The translations under genes and the position numbers were made by a program. A stretch of 64,000 nt of DNA, from NCBI GenBank assembly GCA_016744595.1, contig JADGEB010000005.1:1-64000 (forward strand). The letters are read 5' to 3'. The notes beneath the pieces were generated by a model that worked only from the letters and a program-made list of their open reading frames with translations, was not told where the DNA came from and did not search any database. Numbering within the stretch: position 1 is the stretch's first letter; the number at the start of each line of letters is the position of its first letter. Origin of the DNA: Desulfuromusa sp. (GTDB lineage: Bacteria > Desulfobacterota > Desulfuromonadia > Desulfuromonadales > Geopsychrobacteraceae). This document shows positions 35,889 to 45,577 of this stretch, one piece after another.

Positions 35889-37589
35889 TTAAACCTCCTC
35901 CTGAGTCACCCGCAGGATTTCTTCAACTGTTGTCTGCCCTTCCAGAACCTTGACCAATCCAGCTTGCCGTAGAGATCGCATCCCCATTTTCAGTGATTGT
36001 TGACGAATTGTTGCTGCATCAGCATTGCTGGTAACTAGATGGCGAATCGGGTCAGTCACCTCAAGCAGTTCATACAAACCGGTTCGCCCCAAGTAGCCAA
36101 CATCCATGCAATGACTGCAACCACGGCCACGATAGAATGTTGCATGCACCGGCACTTCAGAACCATCAAACAGTTCTGCAAGCAATTGCTTATCGGGCTG
36201 ATAGCTGATCCTGCAATGTGGGCAGACAGTTCGTACCAAGCGTTGCGCTAAAACTCCGACTAATGCTGAGGCTGCCAGGAAGGGTTCCACTCCCATTTCC
36301 ACCAGACGTGCCAGTGCCCCAGCCGAGTCGTTCGTATGCAGAGTAGAGAACACCAGGTGTCCAGTCAGCGCCGCTTGAACAGCAATTTTTGCCGTTTCAC
36401 TATCACGGATTTCGCCAACCATAATAACATCTGGATCTTGACGTAAAATCGAACGCAGCCCCTGGGCAAAAGTTAGATCTATCTTTGAATTTACCTGAAT
36501 CTGCCCAACTCCAGAGAGTTGGTATTCGATTGGATCTTCAACTGTAATGATATTTTGTTTCTGCGAATTAATTGCTGACAGTGACGAATAAAGGGTCGTG
36601 GTTTTCCCCGCTCCAGTTGGACCAGTAACAAGAAAGATCCCATGACTTTTCTGAATCATTTTTTTAATCTGCGGAAGCATTTTGGCGTCGATACCAATAT
36701 CTTCCAATCCCAATACTCCCGAACTTTTATCCAGCAAACGCAGAACAACCCGCTCACCAAAGGCAGTTGGCAGAGTCGACATCCGGATATCTGCTTGCTT
36801 TCCTGCGATACGGATCGAGAAACGTCCATCCTGAGGGAGACGTTTCTCGGCAATATCAAGATTCGCCATAATTTTCAATCGGGAGATAATATTTGACAAA
36901 GCACGGTAGGGAGGGCGTTGTACTTCGTAGAGAATTCCATCAACCCGGTAGCGAACAATCATTTCAGTTTCAAACGGTTCAATGTGAATATCACTGGCAC
37001 GCTGCCGATAAGCCTGAGTCAGCAAACCATTGACAAAGCGGATGATTGGTGCCTCGTCACTGGTATCAAGCAGGTCTTCAATCGGGATACTTTCACTATC
37101 TTCCTGACCAATATCAGCAATTGAACTGTCACTGTCACCGCCCCCCGAAAGACTCTCATAACCCTGATTAATCGCTTCTATTAATTTATCTGGTTCTGCC
37201 AGACAGGGGATAATCCGACAACCGGTCAAAACGGATAGGTCATTTAAAATTTGGTTATTGCTGGGATCAACCACCGCCAGTCGAATTGTCTGTCCATCTA
37301 TTTCCAAAGGAACAGCCAGGTTTTCTTTGGCATAACTGATCGGTACTGTGGTCAGAAGGTGCAGAGCACTTGTTTTTACTTTTGGTTCTGCGACATATTC
37401 CATTCCATTCTGGGTCGCCAGAGCTTCTGCCAGAACAACTTCTGTCGTTTCTCCTCTTTCTCGAAGAATTTCCCCCAACCGCAGCTGACTCGATTCTTGC
37501 TCACGTAATGCTTGACGCACAACATCCTCTGGAACCCCTTTATCACGGATCAGGATTTCTCCAAGTTGACGCCACTTCAACGGTCGCAT
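35889..37589 (-). CDS. gspE: Type II secretion ATPase GspE
   Basis: This 566-residue hexameric ATPase has an N-terminal MshEN/GspE_N domain (about residues 20-150), the SDIHIEPFETEMIVRYRVDG Asp box, Walker A in GPTGAGKTTTLYSS, Walker B in VIMVGEIRDSETAKIA, the His box STLHTNDSAGALARL, and the zinc-binding CPHC...CSHC motif. It powers pseudopilus extension. It lies directly after gspD (3 bases) and before gspF, as in other delta-proteobacterial clusters. Confidence 0.97.
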   Translation of the reverse strand: MRPLKWRQLGEILIRDKGVPEDVVRQALREQESSQLRLGEILRERGETTEVVLAEALATQNGMEYVAEPKVKTSALHLLTTVPISYAKENLAVPLEIDGQTIRLAVVDPSNNQILNDLSVLTGCRIIPCLAEPDKLIEAINQGYESLSGGGDSDSSIADIGQEDSESIPIEDLLDTSDEAPIIRFVNGLLTQAYRQRASDIHIEPFETEMIVRYRVDGILYEVQRPPYRALSNIISRLKIMANLDIAEKRLPQDGRFSIRIAGKQADIRMSTLPTAFGERVVLRLLDKSSGVLGLEDIGIDAKMLPQIKKMIQKSHGIFLVTGPTGAGKTTTLYSSLSAINSQKQNIITVEDPIEYQLSGVGQIQVNSKIDLTFAQGLRSILRQDPDVIMVGEIRDSETAKIAVQAALTGHLVFSTLHTNDSAGALARLVEMGVEPFLAASALVGVLAQRLVRTVCPHCRISYQPDKQLLAELFDGSEVPVHATFYRGRGCSHCMDVGYLGRTGLYELLEVTDPIRHLVTSNADAATIRQQSLKMGMRSLRQAGLVKVLEGQTTVEEILRVTQEEV

Positions 37590-37592
37590 GGA

Positions 37593-39611
37593 TTAATCCT
37601 CTACTACCGTTTCAGATTTCAAGAACTTTCCCTCTGGATCTTCCAAACCAAAAAACTTATCGGAACCATCTTCAGCTTGGAACATCTCCAGACTGGCACG
37701 ATTCTTCTGAGTAATTCGTTTCAGATCCTCACTATTTCGAATCACCCGAGGGGTGATAAAAATAAGCAAGCTGGTTTTGTTCTCAACATCTTTCGTTCGT
37801 TTAAACAGGTGCCCTAGAATTGGGATATCTCCAAGTAGCGGAACCTTGGTTACCGATTTGGTCATGTCGGTTTGAAATAAACCACCAAGGACAACCGTTT
37901 CACCATCTTCGGCAACAATTGAATTACGCAACAAAGTCTTTTTAAAGGTAGGACCTACTTCATTGACTGTTCCAGTCGCCGTTGTTTCAGCGGCAACTGA
38001 ACTGATTTCCTGGAAAATCTTTAAACGAACCAGATTTCCTTCAGTGATCTGCGGAGTAAACCGTAAAGTAAGTGCTGCATCCTGACGCTCAACCGAGTTG
38101 ATTGGATTGCCTGCATTATCGGTCGTTTTCGAAGTAATAATTGGGACATTTTTACCAACCACAATCTCTGCCTCTTCATTATCAGAAGTCAGCAAGCGTG
38201 GTGCAGAAAGGACATTAATATCAGTATCAACCTGGGAAAGACCGATCAAAGCTGAAAGTGCTGGAACCGTGACTTCCTCGCCGTTAACAATAGTGGTAAT
38301 CGGGTTGAACATTCCGCCAAGGAGAATACCATCAACCGCCTGAGTAAGAACACTTGAAGTCCCATCTGTAATGGTTGCCAGACCTTTGCCTCCGGTATTA
38401 CTACTGGTGCCGAAAATCAAGCTGTCGCTGCCGGTATCAACTGCACCTTGCAATGAGGTTCCCAGATCCATCAAAGCGTCCATCGACAATTCAAGAATCA
38501 GCGCTTCAACAAAAACCTGCTTCCGCTTGATATCAAGTTGCATGATCAAAGCCTGAACGTTCTCATAGTCTTCAGCTGTGGCATTAACAATTAATGCGTT
38601 GGTCGGTTTATCGGCTGTGATTGCAACATCCCCAAATATCTCAGCAGTATGACTATCCTGCTTTGCTGTCTGCCCTTTTTTAGCTCCGGCTATAATTTTG
38701 TTCAAAGTTTCAGATAAACCATCAGCCTCAGCGTGTTCCAGATAATAAACATGCACTCCGGCTCTGCCAAGATCAGCCTTTTCATCCAGTCGAACAATCA
38801 ACTCCTTGGCTCGCAAAATAAATTTGTCATCACCGAGCAACATCAGTTTATTGGTGCGCTCATAGGGGAAGACCTGACCACGTGTCTTTTTTCCGACAGC
38901 TGTCCCCGGTTTTGCTCCGCGTACCGTCGCAGTCACTCCCCCTTCCAAAATTTGCATAACCAGCTTGGCCGTTTCCTCTGCTTCAGAGAACCGTAGAGTA
39001 ACAATCTCCATTTTTTCACCTTCCCAAGATTTATCCAGAGAAGTAAGAATTAGAGATAAACGTTTAATATTGGCCGCACTATCTGTAATAACAACTGTAT
39101 TTGTTGGTGCGTGAGCAACGACATGGCTGGTTTTAGGCATGAGAGGACGCAGGATGGTATCAACTACCACCGTTGCATCCAGATTTTTTAATTCAATGAG
39201 GCGGGTAATAAATTGCTCACCAAGGTTTTTTCCATTACTGATTGGCAGATTTTCTTCTTTTGCTTTGCGAATCGATACAATTTTGTTCACTTTTCCTGAT
39301 GGAACAATGGTAAATCCCTTCACTTTCAGAACAGTACTGAACAAACGATAGGCTTCGTCAACTGAAACCGGTCGAGGAGATACAACACTGACCTTGCCAC
39401 GCACCGATTCGTCATAGACAAAATTCTTACCAGTCAATTCGCTAATTGTTCCAATCATATCGATCAACTCGACATTCTGAAAGTCTAGCGTGACTTCAAG
39501 AGCCCCTGCTGTTTTCTCTTTCTGCGCTGCCAGTGGTTGAGAAACCAAACAAAGCAGAAGAAAGCATATCGGCAAAAAAATGTTTATGCCGTATCGAATC
39601 ACCAAGATCAA
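37593..39611 (-). CDS. gspD: Type II secretion outer-membrane secretin GspD
   Basis: This 672-residue secretin has a signal peptide (ending near QPLAAQK), an N0 domain (LDFQNVELIDMIGTISELTGKNFVYD), three N1-N3 repeats (about residues 130-400), and the beta-barrel domain with the conserved VPLLGDIPILGHLF near the end. A glycine-rich insert and the sequence LSAPRLLTSDNEEAEIVVG fit GspD. It forms the gate through which folded proteins leave the cell. No pilotin gene is recognised nearby. Confidence 0.97.
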   Translation of the reverse strand: MILVIRYGINIFLPICFLLLCLVSQPLAAQKEKTAGALEVTLDFQNVELIDMIGTISELTGKNFVYDESVRGKVSVVSPRPVSVDEAYRLFSTVLKVKGFTIVPSGKVNKIVSIRKAKEENLPISNGKNLGEQFITRLIELKNLDATVVVDTILRPLMPKTSHVVAHAPTNTVVITDSAANIKRLSLILTSLDKSWEGEKMEIVTLRFSEAEETAKLVMQILEGGVTATVRGAKPGTAVGKKTRGQVFPYERTNKLMLLGDDKFILRAKELIVRLDEKADLGRAGVHVYYLEHAEADGLSETLNKIIAGAKKGQTAKQDSHTAEIFGDVAITADKPTNALIVNATAEDYENVQALIMQLDIKRKQVFVEALILELSMDALMDLGTSLQGAVDTGSDSLIFGTSSNTGGKGLATITDGTSSVLTQAVDGILLGGMFNPITTIVNGEEVTVPALSALIGLSQVDTDINVLSAPRLLTSDNEEAEIVVGKNVPIITSKTTDNAGNPINSVERQDAALTLRFTPQITEGNLVRLKIFQEISSVAAETTATGTVNEVGPTFKKTLLRNSIVAEDGETVVLGGLFQTDMTKSVTKVPLLGDIPILGHLFKRTKDVENKTSLLIFITPRVIRNSEDLKRITQKNRASLEMFQAEDGSDKFFGLEDPEGKFLKSETVVED

Positions 39612-39614
39612 CTC

Positions 39615-40589
39615 CTATTCAAAACTATATTCAAATGTTTCCGGTTGTCCGTTACGCATCAACCCAAGGGTGATATTGTTCGCTTCTCGAACCTGCTGAA
39701 AGATCTGCAATGCTTTTTCAGGACTATTTAGTTCTACCTGATTAATTTCAACGATCAAATCTCCAACTTGTAAACCTATCAGCTCCAGCAATGAACCCTT
39801 TTCCATTTCAACAAGCTTAAACCCAATGGTTTTGCCATTCTTCACCTGAGGAATCATTCGAGCCGTTTGCAATAACGAATTCAGATTAGCTCGAGCGTTA
39901 TTTGCTACAGCTTTTGAGATCTGCCAACGACCTTCATCAACGGCAACAATTCCCTGTTTGGGGGCTGCAGGTTTCCGTTGTCTGACGAGCTGAGCACTCG
40001 CACCCTGCCGTTGTTTAAGCAGCAGCTCGCGCCGAGCCCCATGATCATTGAGCACAACCAATTTACGCCCGATTTCACTCACAACCACCCCAGAAGAGAG
40101 CTCTTCATTTAGTTGGAAAATACCAGCTTTTGTCCCCACTTTGATCAACGCCAAAGAATCTTCCCCAGCAACGACAGTGCCAATTAATGCCAAATCCCCA
40201 GATATCCCAGAAGCCTCGGTAACAGCTTCTGCCGGAATTTCAGTCGATGAAAGACTCACTCTCTCAGCAGCACCAATAGCTTCAGAATTAAATAAGCTTC
40301 TACTCAGAATAATCTGAAAGTCTTCTTCCCTTAACTGACGAACCGCTATCTGGCTGGCTCCGGGACGGACAAGCGACATCACTTCGCCACCAAGTGACAG
40401 ATCAGCAACCCGTCCCACCAACGCACCAGAGATTATCCCGGCAATAATGGACAAAATCAGCAGCAGATAATTCAGAAATCTTTGCAAGTCAATTTGCACA
40501 GCAACCAAGCCAATACCGTTCGTCACATCCAAAAGAAACGCCAATCGAATTATCTTAGCGAGACCTATAATCATACACAAATTCAACAA
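39615..40589 (-). CDS. gspC: Type II secretion protein GspC with PDZ domain
   Basis: This protein, up to 324 residues, has one N-terminal membrane helix (LNYLLLILSIIAGIISGALVG), a homology region that contacts the GspD N0 domain (about residues 130-200, LIGTVVAGEDSLALIKVG), and a C-terminal PDZ domain (LLELIGLQVGDLIVEINQVELNSPEKALQIF). GspC couples the inner-membrane platform to the secretin. The start is uncertain: other GspC proteins have about 15-25 residues before the helix, so a GTG or TTG near codons 29-32 may be used instead. First gene of the operon; gspD follows after 3 bases. Confidence 0.85.
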   Translation of the reverse strand: MLNLCMIIGLAKIIRLAFLLDVTNGIGLVAVQIDLQRFLNYLLLILSIIAGIISGALVGRVADLSLGGEVMSLVRPGASQIAVRQLREEDFQIILSRSLFNSEAIGAAERVSLSSTEIPAEAVTEASGISGDLALIGTVVAGEDSLALIKVGTKAGIFQLNEELSSGVVVSEIGRKLVVLNDHGARRELLLKQRQGASAQLVRQRKPAAPKQGIVAVDEGRWQISKAVANNARANLNSLLQTARMIPQVKNGKTIGFKLVEMEKGSLLELIGLQVGDLIVEINQVELNSPEKALQIFQQVREANNITLGLMRNGQPETFEYSFE

Positions 40590-40803
40590 AAATTATTACA
40601 TTTTTTTTATCTTCATAGGTAGGGCTCAAATCTAGATAAAATAAACGATCCACAACAAAGTGGCTAAGTATCAACAATTTACAACCTTTAGCCGATTCCG
40701 CAGGGTGTTAACCAAGGCTATAAATAAACAGAGGGAGTGGGAATTGAGGAGGAAAGTGGCGCCGTGACACTAGGTCAAGATTACAGAGAGTTTTGGCAGA
40801 ACT

Positions 40804-41943
40804 TCATTTATTGCTAGCAAGTTCATCGCTATTGATTCGCTCCCAACCACCTTGATCAGCGCGAAATACTGCGTGAACTTTTAACGGTGTGCGAGTGGAT
40901 CGGGGATCAAGTTCGTGGAAGAATGGTAAGCTAAAGTAGTGTAAACGGGTTGCTGTTCCAAAACGTAGTCGCCCGAGAGGAAGCCCATCAAAATCATCGA
41001 TAGAATATTCGTCCATCTCAATTGGCCGAAGTTTGTGATTTTTGTGGATGAGCACGGATGAATGACCGTAGCATGTATCAGACGCACAATCAGGGCTTAC
41101 AGTGTCTTCGGATGAGTTACAAAAAGCTGTTACGGTATCATTGATACCGGGAGCGCGAGCCAAATACTCTCCGTAGAACCCTCTAGCAACGTCACCAAAA
41201 GCACGATGCTCAGGCTTAGGATTACATTCGATGACAGCAAGCAAGTCAAGTTTCTGCCGAGTTTCAAAAAAGAGCTGGTTGGCTTTCTCAATAATAACAT
41301 TAATATTTGACTGATATATATCCCGGTAGGCGTAGTCTAGACAGATAAGCACCATGAAATTGTAACAGCTTGGCTGGCAACGGAAGAAAGGGAATATTTT
41401 ACCACGATAGAGGTAATGATCGCTGTCAAGAGTTTCTTCACCGCCAAAGGGGTGACTTTTTGCTTCAAAGAAAACTCGCTGCCTCCCATCACTCTCCTTA
41501 ACCACAACCATGCAACAGTTCACCGGAAGAGTTTCAATATCACCTGAATCGAGATCTTCATTGACTGAATCCAAAGCCTCCTGGTTATCTATATCAAATT
41601 GTTGTAGCAGTTTTTTATAATCCCCGAGAGTCATTGGCCCTATCCCAATCACACACACGGTATTCGGACGAATGTCGTTAAGCATAGTTAATGCTTCAGG
41701 TAAGTACTGGAAGGGAAGGATGGCTTCTGGAAAGAAAATAAAGTTTATTTTCTTTAGATTCCCTTGACCTAAGATTACCAGATCAATAATAGAAGAAATG
41801 GTCTGCCAATTTTTATCCGGCTCTGCCAGGTGGTAGACAAGCTTACGCCTATCCAGAATATTAGGTATCTGACAAGACAAAACATGCAGATGCCTTCTCA
41901 GTGGAAATTTGATCAAAAGTTTTTTTTCAACAATTTGAAACAT
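40804..41943 (-). CDS. Nitrilase-superfamily (carbon-nitrogen hydrolase) protein, orphan
   Basis: This protein of about 379 residues looks like a divergent nitrilase-superfamily member. The three catalytic residues can be matched: Glu in NFIFFPEAIL, Lys in FFEAKSHPFGGEE (like the KxHLxPFGE of nitrilases) and Cys in FMVLICLDYAYRD. In the longest reading they are E75, K164 and C203. The family cleaves or forms C-N bonds in amides and nitriles. The N-terminal 60 residues and the last 100 are unlike typical amidases. The start is taken at the ATG at 41943; a TTG two codons earlier is possible and no ribosome-binding site is clear. It stands alone between gaps of 214 and about 660 bases. Substrate unknown. 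Confidence 0.6.
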   Translation of the reverse strand: MFQIVEKKLLIKFPLRRHLHVLSCQIPNILDRRKLVYHLAEPDKNWQTISSIIDLVILGQGNLKKINFIFFPEAILPFQYLPEALTMLNDIRPNTVCVIGIGPMTLGDYKKLLQQFDIDNQEALDSVNEDLDSGDIETLPVNCCMVVVKESDGRQRVFFEAKSHPFGGEETLDSDHYLYRGKIFPFFRCQPSCYNFMVLICLDYAYRDIYQSNINVIIEKANQLFFETRQKLDLLAVIECNPKPEHRAFGDVARGFYGEYLARAPGINDTVTAFCNSSEDTVSPDCASDTCYGHSSVLIHKNHKLRPIEMDEYSIDDFDGLPLGRLRFGTATRLHYFSLPFFHELDPRSTRTPLKVHAVFRADQGGWERINSDELASNK

Positions 41944-42603
41944 AATCAATCTGACCGGCTAGTCATCAGGCGATATCTTCAACACAAATGAATTCAGGTT
42001 TGCGGAGCGTTAACGACACCAAGTGTATACAGTCTATCAGAACCATGGACTGTTTCCAGTTTTTGTCCGGCATTTATCTGCACGGCACCACATTCAGTAC
42101 ATTCTAGCAGGTTCGCGCTAAAGCCATCAGCGTGTAAATCGTTTTTTCAGATGATCTTGATGATTACAAATAAGGGCAATTCATATTATCCTCATGTTTT
42201 CGGGCAATATACTCCCCCCAAAAACCATGTAAAGTATAAATTATTATTTTTAGCGCAGTGGGATTTTAATCGACCTTTTAGTTGAGATGATTCTTATCCA
42301 AGAAAAAAGTAACAGTAACCCAATTTTCGACGCGATATTAACCACTCCGCATTATTTAAACCTACAAATCATTCGACCCCATAACTCCCTTGACATCAGT
42401 CAAAAATACCCTATCCTTCTCTAATCCTTAAAAATCCAATCGACTAGATACAGTTTCATGAGGTTTTTGAGGAGGATTAACGGATCAGCGTTCCTGACGA
42501 ATACAGCAGAGTATATAAACAAAACAAGCTCGACAACAGAGCCTATAATCCAAAAAAATAAACCCATTTAGCACAAAACTATTCAAAAGGGAGTAATACA
42601 CAA
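41944..42603. other. Long A+T-rich gap between divergent genes, no gene seen
   Basis: These 660 bases separate the nitrilase-like gene (minus) from the quinone reductase-like gene (plus). I find no open frame with a plausible start site, no tRNA and no strong hairpin. Both promoters must lie here. The length is unusual for this gene-dense window, so a non-coding RNA cannot be excluded. Confidence 0.4.
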
Positions 42604-43614
42604 ATGGAGTCGACAATGAAAATGAAAGCAGTCCTCATGGATGAATTTGGTGCCCCTGAAGTAATGAAGATTGGGAAGATTGACAAACCTCAGCCTAAAG
42701 CCAATGAAGTCCTGATCAAAGTTGTTGCCACTAGCATTAACCGTCCCGACCTGGTTCAACGGGTCGGAAACTATCCTCCCCCTGTTGGCGATTCAGAAGT
42801 TCTTGGCCTTGAAGTCGCAGGGACTGTCGCGGAAGTTGGCAGTGATGTCAGTGGCTGGAAAACTGGTGACCGCGTGATGGCATTGGTTGGCGGTGGAGGT
42901 TATGCAGAGTACGCCGTTGCTTTTGAAAATCACTTGATGCCAATCCCCGACAGCATGAGTTTTGAAGAGGCTGCCTGTGTCAATGAAAGCTACATAACGG
43001 CATTTCTTAATGTTTTCATGATTGGTGGACTAAAAGATGGCCAAACCGCAATTATTCATGGTGGTGGAGGTGGTGTCAATACTGCCGCAATTCAATTGGC
43101 AAAAGCCCTGACTCCGAACGCTAAACTGATCGTAACCGCCAATCCAAGTAAAATGGAACGAGTCAAAGAATTAGGTGTCGATCTGGTTATCGATTATACA
43201 GAAACACCAGACTTTACTGGATTGATCAAAGAATACACTAATAAAAAAGGAGTTGACGTGATTCTTGATCACGTCGGCGCAAACTATTTGAAGCCAAATA
43301 TGAACTCTCTTGGCTATCAAGGAAAACTGGTCATCATCGGGATTATCAGCGGGATTAAAGCTGAGTTAAATCTAGCGTTGATGATGGTCAAACGACAACA
43401 AATTATTGGATCAGTTTTGCGCAGTCGACCGGTTGCAGAAAAAGGTGACATCATAGCAGAATTCACCCGTCGCGCTCTGCCGAAGTTTGCCGACCGTAGT
43501 ATCGTTCCGATCATCGAAAAAGTTTTCCCTCTCGTTGACGTTGTCGCTGCACATCAAATGATGGAAGAAGACAAGCACTTTGGTAAGATTGTCTTGAAAA
43601 TTACAGATTCTTGA
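42604..43614 (+). CDS. Zinc-independent MDR-family NAD(P)H:quinone reductase-like oxidoreductase
   Basis: This 336-residue protein is a medium-chain dehydrogenase/reductase of the quinone-oxidoreductase (QOR/PIG3) type. It begins MKAVLMDEFGAPEVMKIGKI and has SINRPDLVQRVGNYPPPVGDSEVLGLEVAG, a cofactor loop IIHGGGGGVNTAAIQLAK, and the C-terminal HFGKIVLKI. The zinc ligands of alcohol dehydrogenases are absent. NRPDLVQRxGxYPPPxG is typical of the PIG3 group, which reduces quinones with NADPH. AGGGAG lies ten bases before the ATG at 42604; an ATG at 42616 is also possible. Confidence 0.9.
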   Translation: MESTMKMKAVLMDEFGAPEVMKIGKIDKPQPKANEVLIKVVATSINRPDLVQRVGNYPPPVGDSEVLGLEVAGTVAEVGSDVSGWKTGDRVMALVGGGGYAEYAVAFENHLMPIPDSMSFEEAACVNESYITAFLNVFMIGGLKDGQTAIIHGGGGGVNTAAIQLAKALTPNAKLIVTANPSKMERVKELGVDLVIDYTETPDFTGLIKEYTNKKGVDVILDHVGANYLKPNMNSLGYQGKLVIIGIISGIKAELNLALMMVKRQQIIGSVLRSRPVAEKGDIIAEFTRRALPKFADRSIVPIIEKVFPLVDVVAAHQMMEEDKHFGKIVLKITDS

Positions 43615-43639
43615 TTTTCACAGATAATTATGACACAAA

Positions 43640-43674
43640 AAAACGCCCCCTGAATTTAAACTGGGGGGCGTTTT
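43640..43674 (+). terminator. Intrinsic terminator after the quinone reductase gene
   Basis: AAAACGCCCCC at 43640-43650 pairs with GGGGGCGTTTT at 43664-43674 over a 13-base loop, and the right arm ends in four T. It starts 26 bases after the stop, and separates this gene from the Nudix gene that begins at 43700. Confidence 0.85.
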
Positions 43675-43699
43675 CTCTTGTACTTAAGAAAGGAATTTA

Positions 43700-44299
43700 A
43701 TGCCTTTTAAAATTACCAACTTTTCTATTTCTCCCCACCAAGAGAATACCTTTGTCAAACCAGTACAGTTGGAGTATTCACAGGATGGAGAAGAACGCAC
43801 CTGGGAGGCCGTAAAAAGTCACGACAGTGTTTCTGTACTGCTTTACCACAGCGACAAAAAAGCATTCTTACTGGTCAGACAATTTCGGCCACCCGTCTAC
43901 ATGAATCATAGAAAACATACAAGTACATATGAATTGTGTGCGGGAATTGTCGACAAAAACATAACACTAAAACAGATTGCCAGAGAAGAGATTGACGAAG
44001 AATGTGGTTACGATGTTCCCTTGAACAGAATCAATAAAATTAGTTCATTTTTCACCAATGTCGGTGTCACTGGTAGCCGGCAAGATGTATTTTATGCCAC
44101 CATAAATGAAACAATGAAAATCCATTCTGGCGGTGGTGTTCACAATGAACAAATTGAACTTGAATACGTTCCACTGAATAAAGCAAAAGAATTTTTGTTC
44201 AACGAGAATTTTGCCAAAACTCCAGGGTTGATGTTTGCGTTTTACTGGTTTTTTGAACAATATGGCAATGATGGACAGGAAGTGCCTATTGAGAAATGA
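43700..44299 (+). CDS. Nudix hydrolase of the NUDT14/UDP-sugar diphosphatase type
   Basis: This 199-residue Nudix protein is very close in motif to NUDT14-type UDP-glucose pyrophosphatases: YELCAGIVDKNITLKQIAREEIDEECGY holds the Nudix helix (with a slightly altered box, as in NUDT14), and SSFFTNVGVTGSRQDVFYATI follows. It probably splits a nucleoside diphosphate sugar into a sugar phosphate and a nucleoside monophosphate. AGAAAGG lies a few bases before the ATG. Its 3' end overlaps the 3' end of the MYG1-like gene on the other strand by 14 bases. Confidence 0.9.
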   Translation: MPFKITNFSISPHQENTFVKPVQLEYSQDGEERTWEAVKSHDSVSVLLYHSDKKAFLLVRQFRPPVYMNHRKHTSTYELCAGIVDKNITLKQIAREEIDEECGYDVPLNRINKISSFFTNVGVTGSRQDVFYATINETMKIHSGGGVHNEQIELEYVPLNKAKEFLFNENFAKTPGLMFAFYWFFEQYGNDGQEVPIEK

Positions 44300-45140
44300 G
44301 CCCATCCGGGTCACCAATTGCCTGCGATGCAATTTCAAGAACAGCCTCAAGAGGAATCAATTCTTTTGTTTTTGCCATGAAGCCATTAATATGAACAAAA
44401 CGAACCTCCGGGTTCGATTTGACAGCACGAAAATCAATCTGCAAATTATCTCCCAAGCGTAGCATTTCCCACCCTGCCCCACGCACTGACGGGGTGATAC
44501 TGATAACAACCTCATCATCATCAAGGTCACGTAGAAATAACTCCATAGACAACTTGGGATTATCTTCAATTTTGCTGACAAGAACCTTTAAATGCTTTAT
44601 CGGCAAAATTTGAGTTTCCTTTTTCAACTGCTCCAATCGTGTCATTTTCAGGCCAACCATTTCAATAAAATCTTCTCCAAACTCTTTCATCAGTCCGTAA
44701 AAAGCATCATGCTGGGTTAACTGTGTCAACTTTGAAAAACAAGATAAAATATATCCATCAATTGGTGAAGAAGAGGCAAACAGAATACTCGTATCAACGC
44801 CAAGATATTGAGCCGTTCGGTATGGGCCCCGAACATCCATCATACTCATGTGTGCATACCAGCCAAACACCACCATAGCGGCATCATGGTAGCCAAGATA
44901 CCTCATCACCAAATGAAAAGCGCAGGGGAAAGTGGAATCTTGGTGATGGTCAAAATTATGCTTTGCTGGGTCATAATCCATCCCGACATCAACAACGTAA
45001 GTATCTGGATCAGCAAGATCCTCTGGGGTCGCTTCACGCCGAAAAATTTCAGCAGTGCCCAAGGTTGCAAGTAAAATACTCACCGACATGAAATCATCCT
45101 TATGAGCACTTCCGGGATGGGTAATAATTCTATACACCAC
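44286..45140 (-). CDS. MYG1-like (UPF0160) DHH-fold metal-dependent hydrolase
   Basis: This 284-residue protein has the MYG1 start YRIITHPGSAHKDDFMSVSIL and the second metal motif VDVGMDYDPAKHNFDHHQDSTF, which together supply the His and Asp ligands of the DHH phosphoesterase fold. The eukaryotic MYG1 is a 3'-5' RNA exonuclease; bacterial versions are little studied. Start GTG at 45140 (a second GTG follows directly), with AAAAGGTTAA just before. It is convergent with, and overlaps by 14 bases, the Nudix gene. Confidence 0.85.
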   Translation of the reverse strand: MVYRIITHPGSAHKDDFMSVSILLATLGTAEIFRREATPEDLADPDTYVVDVGMDYDPAKHNFDHHQDSTFPCAFHLVMRYLGYHDAAMVVFGWYAHMSMMDVRGPYRTAQYLGVDTSILFASSSPIDGYILSCFSKLTQLTQHDAFYGLMKEFGEDFIEMVGLKMTRLEQLKKETQILPIKHLKVLVSKIEDNPKLSMELFLRDLDDDEVVISITPSVRGAGWEMLRLGDNLQIDFRAVKSNPEVRFVHINGFMAKTKELIPLEAVLEIASQAIGDPDGLISQ

Positions 45141-45166
45141 TTAACCTTTTAATATTATTATATTAT

Positions 45167-45499
45167 TTATTTAAACCTGTAAATGCGGGCAGCAAACACT
45201 TTACCTATCACTACCCTCTGCGAAGCATTAAAGTTTAGCACATCTGATGAAGTTATTGATTCATTAAAATCAGGACACCAACTACTGGCAAAATAAATAG
45301 TTCTGCTGAAGCAAAAACATTTCAGGCAAATCGGTAAGTCGTTGTCCACCATTGGTGGCTCCCTCCATCCCACAGCTATTTTGAGGAACGCTAAAAACTC
45401 AGGCTCTGACTTCAAACATCTCCCCTCATTTGAAAAACTCCAATTCAAAATTATTTTTTTTGCAAGATTGGTAAGTTTAAATATTGCATTAGAACTCAC
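45167..45499 (-). CDS. Doubtful small open reading frame
   Basis: A 110-codon frame starts with GTG at 45499 in the 437-base gap between the MYG1-like and chemotaxis receptor genes. It contains a run of cysteines and aromatics (ICLKCFCFSRTIYFASSWCPDF). AGGA lies only two bases before the GTG, which is too close, and there is no recognisable domain. It may be a chance frame in an otherwise gene-free, A+T-rich gap. The rest of the gap should hold the promoter of the receptor gene. Confidence 0.25.
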   Translation of the reverse strand: MSSNAIFKLTNLAKKIILNWSFSNEGRCLKSEPEFLAFLKIAVGWREPPMVDNDLPICLKCFCFSRTIYFASSWCPDFNESITSSDVLNFNASQRVVIGKVFAARIYRFK

Positions 45500-45577
45500 T
45501 TCCTGATAAAATTTCTCTAATTATTAAATTCAAAAGAAGTTCATCCGCAACCATAACGTGTAGCAAGAGGAGCGTAG

